A stretch of DNA of 64,000 nucleotides from Anoxynatronum buryatiense (GTDB lineage: Bacteria > Bacillota > Clostridia > Peptostreptococcales > Tindalliaceae): NCBI RefSeq assembly GCF_900182905.1, contig NZ_FXUF01000013.1:1-64000 (forward strand). Reading direction: 5' to 3'. The position numbers and the translations under genes were made by a program. Below the pieces are notes generated by a model. That model worked only from the letters and a program-made list of their open reading frames with translations, was not told where the DNA came from and searched no databases. Every line of letters begins with the position of its first letter. Position 1 is the stretch's first letter. Below, piece by piece: positions 60,058 through 64,000 of this stretch.

Positions 60058-60504
60058 TCATCCGGTTTTTTCGGCTAATCCGATAAGAAGTCCTTCCACT
60101 CCACGAATGTAGCAAAGCCGATAAGTGTTCTCATAATTAACCACTTCTCCAACGACTTCCGCACCATGTTTCGCAAGCCTGGATAGCAGTTCGTCAAGAT
60201 TGTCAACCCTAAACATGATGCGGAGATATCCAAGCGAGTTCACTGGTGCAGTCCTGTGGTCTGCTATTGTATGCGGGGTGATAAATCGTGAAAGTTCAAG
60301 TCGGCTGTGTCCGTCAGGTGTCACCATCATTGCAATCTCTACCGACTGATTTTCAAGCCCTGTTACTCGTCCCGCCCATTCTCCTTCAACCATCGCTCGT
60401 CCTTCAAGTTTCAGTCCTATTTCAGTGAAAAAAGAAATGGCATTGTCAAGGGATTCAACAACAATACCGACATTGTTCATTTCCATTAATTTACTTTTTG
60501 TCAT
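60058..60504 (-). CDS. VOC (glyoxalase/dioxygenase) superfamily protein
   Basis: This 148-residue single-domain VOC protein starts with MNNVGIVVESLDNAISFFTE (residues 8-27) and ends with a paired segment, RLCYIRGVEGLLIGLAEK. It has the two beta-alpha-beta-beta-beta repeats expected, with metal-site-like residues (His near DGHSRLELSRF, Glu in GVEGLLIGL). Substrate is unknown. It stands alone on the minus strand, ahead of the IS3 fragment, with 152 bases between it and the alpha/beta hydrolase gene. Confidence 0.85.
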   Translation of the reverse strand: MTKSKLMEMNNVGIVVESLDNAISFFTEIGLKLEGRAMVEGEWAGRVTGLENQSVEIAMMVTPDGHSRLELSRFITPHTIADHRTAPVNSLGYLRIMFRVDNLDELLSRLAKHGAEVVGEVVNYENTYRLCYIRGVEGLLIGLAEKTG

Positions 60505-60656
60505 TGTTTATCTCCTTATGAAATTTTATTTTATCAAGGAAAGTATGGAACAACCCATCCACCAACGCCATTATGGCCGATTGTTACCCTCTCGAGTGTA
60601 TTTTAGAGCGCCCTTTAATGATGCAAGTGCATTATATGGTTCTTGTTGATGATTTA

Positions 60657-61436
60657 CTACGCAAAATATGTTGTGAATATTGGGAGCAATGCTCTTGCAT
60701 CAACCATATGATCTTGTCCTTTAAGAAGTGTGAACTCTGCGTTTGGGATAGCTTCTGCAACTTTACTGTTTACTTCACGCATTCCTGCAGGACTTTTTTC
60801 ACCGGTAATAATAAATACGGGAATGTTAATTTGTGCCACTTTTTCTATTGGAGGATAGTCCTTCGCAATAAAAATATCATAAGCTAGTGTGGGAGCAAGT
60901 TCTTTCATCGTTTTCCAACCGGGGAAAAGCGGTAAAAGAAGGCTGAATGCTTTAGGCATACCTATTCCATGTAAAAATGCTTTTATTGCTGCTGAGTGTT
61001 CTTTATTTTCCAGTAATGCTTCTATACGAAGTCCTAATCTCCTAAATTCGTCCGCTTCCTCATCGTCATGCACATACGGCAGATCGTAGAGTATCACTTT
61101 AAGCACTTTATGCTTTAATCGCATTGCTGCTTCAAGTGCCAAAATAGCTCCTGATGAGTGCCCGTATAGATAAGCTTGTCCACCGGCTGCATCGATCATA
61201 GCTTCGATGTCTTCAATTTCTCGCTCAGATGAATAGGGTAACGTGTTTCCACTGTCTCCTCTACCTCTTCTGTCGTAGCTATACACTGTAAACTTTGAAG
61301 CAAATACTTTTACATCCTTTTCAATCGGTTTAAATTTCCGAAAACAGGTTGCTCCAGTAATATAAATAAGCGGCGATCCGCTGCCTTCAACATCGTACGC
61401 AAGTTTTGTACCGTCTTTAGATGTTGTTATTCTCAT
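60657..61436 (-). CDS. Alpha/beta-fold hydrolase
   Basis: This 259-residue alpha/beta hydrolase has the oxyanion region (LIYITGATCFRKF), nucleophile elbow YLYGHSSGAILALEAAMR (Ser in GHSSG, about residue 96), acid region (VFIITGEKSPAGMREV) and catalytic His in LLKGQDHMVDARAL. The core YSYDRRGRGDSGNT matches esterase/haloperoxidase-like proteins. ATG 61436 has AGAAGGGA upstream; the frame extends 22 codons further without a site. It follows the effector-binding gene by 49 bases, so they are likely co-transcribed. Confidence 0.85.
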   Translation of the reverse strand: MRITTSKDGTKLAYDVEGSGSPLIYITGATCFRKFKPIEKDVKVFASKFTVYSYDRRGRGDSGNTLPYSSEREIEDIEAMIDAAGGQAYLYGHSSGAILALEAAMRLKHKVLKVILYDLPYVHDDEEADEFRRLGLRIEALLENKEHSAAIKAFLHGIGMPKAFSLLLPLFPGWKTMKELAPTLAYDIFIAKDYPPIEKVAQINIPVFIITGEKSPAGMREVNSKVAEAIPNAEFTLLKGQDHMVDARALLPIFTTYFA

Positions 61437-61485
61437 GCTTATCGTTCCCTTCTTGAACGCACTCGTGGCGAATTGGAACTTGTCA

Positions 61486-61965
61486 TTAGTGCTTAACCTC
61501 ACCGGCTATATCTATTTTTTTACCCGATATCGCAACTGCGCAAGCTTCCCTTTTGCATGAATTTTCCAATCTTACCATACATTTCACATCACTATCATCG
61601 ATATACCATTCAACACAATAACCATCGGGATCAATGTCCTGGAAAGAGATCAATTGTTTGAAAGCTGCACCGATTGATTCTATGTCGTTCATATAATCCG
61701 AAACCGTAATGCATCGATAGCTGCCTTTTTTAATGATCATTGTTTGGCATTTGATGTCTTTTTCGTGATCTGTCGCCATTACCTCTGCAGCTGCTTTATA
61801 TCCAATGATGCCCTTTTCAGGACGAGACAAGCCAAAGTATCTTCTCTCATTCGAAAAAGGGATGATGGCGTGAAGGGTTTCATGTGCCTCCAACACATGC
61901 TCCGGGAAGGATGTTGCTTCAACATAATACACCGTTATATCATTTTCTACGTTAATCACTTCCAT
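61486..61965 (-). CDS. GyrI-like/effector-binding-domain protein
   Basis: This protein of about 159 residues lacks a DNA-binding domain but resembles the GyrI-like small-molecule-binding fold (single SHS2-type effector domain): NDITVYYVEATSFPEHVLEAHETLH (split after SFPE), AAFKQLISFQDIDPDGYCVEWYI and DDSDVKCMVRL near the C-terminus. AGGAGGTG precedes GTG 61968 and ATG 61965; the exact start is uncertain. It is upstream of the alpha/beta hydrolase gene on the same strand. Confidence 0.6.
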   Translation of the reverse strand: MEVINVENDITVYYVEATSFPEHVLEAHETLHAIIPFSNERRYFGLSRPEKGIIGYKAAAEVMATDHEKDIKCQTMIIKKGSYRCITVSDYMNDIESIGAAFKQLISFQDIDPDGYCVEWYIDDSDVKCMVRLENSCKREACAVAISGKKIDIAGEVKH

Positions 61966-62253
61966 CACTTTGATGCACCTCCTCTCTGCCACTGTGATAC
62001 TCTTTGTTATTTTATTTTATCATTGTGTTTCCTTGTACACTTCTTATGGATTGCGGTCTTAGCGCCTTAATGCCAGGAAATCTTGTGTGAGCCAAGAAGG
62101 TGGAGCTTATGTTAATTCCAATAGAAAAAAGGACCGGATTTGACCAGTCCCCTCATGGTAACAACAAACACTGATTCCTCCAGAAAAATCGTTTAAGTTG
62201 CATTCTGAGTTGCTTTAAACCTCCTGAATCGATCAGATTATGAACCATCATGA
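61966..62253. other. Gap with no recognised gene
   Basis: The 288-base gap has no gene. It lies between the effector-binding gene and the end of the TetR gene, and should hold the promoter of the former and the terminator of the latter; neither is clear by eye. Confidence 0.3.
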
Positions 62254-62835
62254 TCATTTCTTAAATGCGCGTAGAATGTGTTCAATAATGACCTCCGCTT
62301 CGTGAGTGGCAGTTTCAACATCCTTGCTCTTCCCTATCCACATAACCGCTTCATTCATGGAGCCGGATAGGATTGAGGTTAATCCATCAATGGAGACATC
62401 CTTCAATTCTCCCATCTCAACCATATACGTGAGGTGCTCTTTTAAGTGTTTCTCTGAATGTTCATCGTCAATTTCTTCCCACATACTCCACCCCAGTACT
62501 GTGGGTGCATCTACTATGAGTATTCTGCGATACTCATCATTTAACATCGTTTGGATGAAGGCCATCGAACCACTGATTAACGCCTGCCAGGGATCTTTTT
62601 GAAGAATGGCTTTTTTCTCGACTTCTTTCGCCACCTTGTTCTGCAGTTCTTCCACAACAGCCTGAAACAACCCCTTCTTGCTTTTAAAGTGATGGTATAG
62701 TGAGCCTCTGGTTAAACCTGTCTGTTGAACGATTTCTTCCAGAGATACATTTGCATACCCTTTCTGGGAGAATTCTTTGCAAGCCACCTCAATTATTTTG
62801 GTTTTGCTCAACTCAGATTGCTCTTTGTTTTTCAT
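62254..62835 (-). CDS. TetR family transcriptional regulator
   Basis: This 193-residue protein has a TetR helix-turn-helix (VSLEEIVQQTGLTRGSLYHHF, about residues 29-49) and a C-terminal ligand domain like TetR_C. It starts one base after the stop of the VOC gene and is co-transcribed with it. The palindrome at 63290-63310 in the shared promoter is a likely operator, implying autoregulation. Ligand unknown. Confidence 0.92.
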   Translation of the reverse strand: MKNKEQSELSKTKIIEVACKEFSQKGYANVSLEEIVQQTGLTRGSLYHHFKSKKGLFQAVVEELQNKVAKEVEKKAILQKDPWQALISGSMAFIQTMLNDEYRRILIVDAPTVLGWSMWEEIDDEHSEKHLKEHLTYMVEMGELKDVSIDGLTSILSGSMNEAVMWIGKSKDVETATHEAEVIIEHILRAFKK

Positions 62836-62836
62836 G

Positions 62837-63259
62837 TTAAGCCTCCATTTGATACATTTTCATAAATTCCTCTGATGGTGGAATGTTTTCGATTACATCA
62901 ATGAGAATATCTGCCGGGTCTTTTATGATGAAATGTCTTTGTCCAAAGTCTTCATCCTTTATGCCTTTAACCACTTCCACGCCGTTGCTATTCGTCAGTT
63001 TTTCATACAGTACCGTGGCATCATCAACTTCAATATTAATCAGGAAACCCCCAGCCATTTTTCGGTATACTTCCGGTATTGTTTCATGCTGATGATCAAG
63101 AACAGCCAGTTCAAACTGTTTTTCATCCTGCTTTAACACAAGACTGATGTACCAGTCTGACTCAAAGGTCGTTTTAAATTTGAAAATTGAGGTATAGAAT
63201 TCTGCCACTTCTTTAACTTTATCTGTCATGATCACAGGATACACACTGCTAAGCTTCAT
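62837..63259 (-). CDS. VOC (glyoxalase) superfamily protein
   Basis: This 140-residue VOC protein has YPVIMTDKVKEVAEFYTSIF (residues 6-25), FLINIEVDDATVLYEKLTN and FIIKDPADILIDVIENI, typical of the bleomycin-resistance/glyoxalase group with two repeats. AAAAGGAGAGTGATTTGAT lies before the ATG at 63259. It is the first gene of a two-gene unit with a TetR repressor, a common arrangement for drug- or metabolite-responsive VOC proteins. Confidence 0.9.
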   Translation of the reverse strand: MKLSSVYPVIMTDKVKEVAEFYTSIFKFKTTFESDWYISLVLKQDEKQFELAVLDHQHETIPEVYRKMAGGFLINIEVDDATVLYEKLTNSNGVEVVKGIKDEDFGQRHFIIKDPADILIDVIENIPPSEEFMKMYQMEA

Positions 63260-63283
63260 ATCAAATCACTCTCCTTTTTCAGA

Positions 63284-63313
63284 TTGTAACATACATACTG
63301 TATGTATGTCAAT
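63284..63313 (-). promoter_or_regulatory. Promoter of the VOC-TetR operon with palindromic operator
   Basis: A -35 TTGACA (63308-63313) and a -10 (TTACAA 63285-63290 or TACAAT 63284-63289) flank the near-perfect dyad ACATACATAC-T-GTATGTATGT (63290-63310). The dyad fills the spacer and would block polymerase when bound. The TetR product of the operon is the obvious binder. Confidence 0.75.
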
Positions 63314-63396
63314 CAATGGGTATATCGATATCTGTCATGGTTGTTCATCAAATATGGGGTTGCGCCCTTTCGACTTAGATTTTGCACATAAAAAAA

Positions 63397-63653
63397 GAGA
63401 TAAAAGGAATTCTTTATCTCACAGACTGTAGGCAAAATATGATGAAGACAAGGAATTTGGTAAAGGGCAGCCTTAGAAATCTTGTCAGTGTTTTTTCGAA
63501 AAGGGGAGAAAACCGCCAGCGCCTGCTGTTTGAGCGCAGCGAGTTCAGGCGCTGTTTCGAGACTTTCGACTAAAAACACACGAGATTGGAATCAGCCGCT
63601 CTGGCCAAAGCCCTTTGTCTTCAACCTCAGAGATAAAGAGGGCTCTTTATCTC
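63397..63653. repeat. Pair of GAGATAAA hairpins flanking a palindrome-bearing segment
   Basis: Hairpin one (63397-63420) is GAGATAAA-N8-TTTATCTC. Hairpin two (63630-63653) is GAGATAAAGAG-GG-CTCTTTATCTC. Between them CAGCGCCTG and CAGGCGCTG (about 63516-63555) form a third dyad. The minus strand has a frame containing LVESLETAPELAALKQQALA, a phrase I associate with spurious repeat-derived proteins in Firmicutes. No real gene is present, and the layout suggests a short non-coding repeat element. Confidence 0.5.
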
Positions 63654-63755
63654 AATGAATTGTTTGCACAATTTCCTCAGCTGTCATTATTTATATGGCA
63701 GTTCCCTCTGCCCACTCCTTGATTCGCTCTAAGGCCTTGGATAATCTGCTTTCAA

Positions 63756-64000
63756 TTATTTCAGTCTTTCCAACACCCCTTTCCGCTTGACTAAGTGTTT
63801 ATAGTCCCACTGTATGTCTCGTGATTTTTCCAGCCATCGATGCAGATCGCCGGTGTTAATTTGATCTGCTGAAGTATGTAGGATAGATGCATCTTTGAAT
63901 TTTCCGGTACCTGGTTTTAGCTGCTCTTCCTCAAAGCCCAGTCCGCTCCAAAAAAACAGGCGGATGCCGGCTTTTAACTTACTATATCCTACTATGGGGT
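63756..64000 (-). CDS. C-terminal part of a DUF1801-like protein (cut by window edge)
   Basis: 81 codons run from the window edge to a TAA at 63756-63758. The translation PIVGYSKLKAGIRLFFWSGL, then PGTGKFKDASILHTSADQIN and a Lys-rich end (KRKGVLERLK), resembles the DUF1801/YdhG-like family (LFxWxG and GTGKxxxxxI patterns). The family has been linked to iron-chaperone-like roles but is poorly defined. The 5' end lies outside the window. Confidence 0.6.
   Translation of the reverse strand, partial: PIVGYSKLKAGIRLFFWSGLGFEEEQLKPGTGKFKDASILHTSADQINTGDLHRWLEKSRDIQWDYKHLVKRKGVLERLK

Overview
The window looks like a chromosome segment of an anaerobic, low-to-mid GC Firmicute, most likely class Clostridia. 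The reasons are strong AGGAGG-type ribosome binding sites, an indolepyruvate:ferredoxin oxidoreductase pair, a sigma-54 activator of the amino-acid-catabolism type, NhaC and MATE transporters, DUF2680- and DUF4367-type genes and a group II intron. I cannot name the species. No rRNA or tRNA gene and no CRISPR array was recognised.

Layout. 0-7.5 kb: edge of a transposase gene, a DNA-3-methyladenine glycosylase, a MATE pump, an ATP-grasp ligase, and a LysR gene divergent from a flavinylated FAD lipoprotein. 7.6-18.7 kb: a giant secreted surface protein whose last module has been split off by a frameshift, preceded by a three-gene signalling operon (membrane sensor, histidine kinase, LuxR-type response regulator). 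19-30.6 kb: the mobile region. It has a group II intron inserted just after a terminator hairpin, two copies of a YczE-like membrane-protein gene (one broken), two decayed IS66 copies, an IS3 remnant, an AT-rich island of decayed genes, and a recombinase-in-trio (RIT) element sitting inside the second IS66 transposase gene. 30.9-33.5 kb: LysR regulator, Asp/Glu-type racemase, lipoprotein.

33.6-42 kb: a six-gene minus-strand operon (solute-binding lipoprotein, ABC ATPase, fused double permease, phosphodiester-glycosidase-domain protein, LacI repressor, glycosyltransferase). It is read from one strong promoter with a palindromic operator at the predicted start site, and is the best candidate for an undescribed metabolic system. 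42.3-51 kb: a probable sigma-54 operon (NhaC antiporter, nitrilase-superfamily amidase, amidohydrolase), followed by the PAS-sigma-54 activator and indolepyruvate oxidoreductase (iorA, iorB). 51-54 kb: MoaE-like protein, double-MerR regulator, M28 peptidase and a group II intron relic. 54-59.7 kb: rifamycin phosphotransferase with an MFS pump, a divergent TetR gene and an M23 peptidase. 59.7-64 kb: IS3 remnant, two VOC proteins, an alpha/beta hydrolase, an effector-binding protein, a TetR gene and the C-terminus of a DUF1801-type gene.

Across the window, short tandem repeats with units of about 8 to 31 bp lie in intergenic gaps, several directly beside terminator hairpins, and one has expanded inside a coding region. 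All coordinates were read by eye. Family assignments come from recognising motifs, not from a database search.
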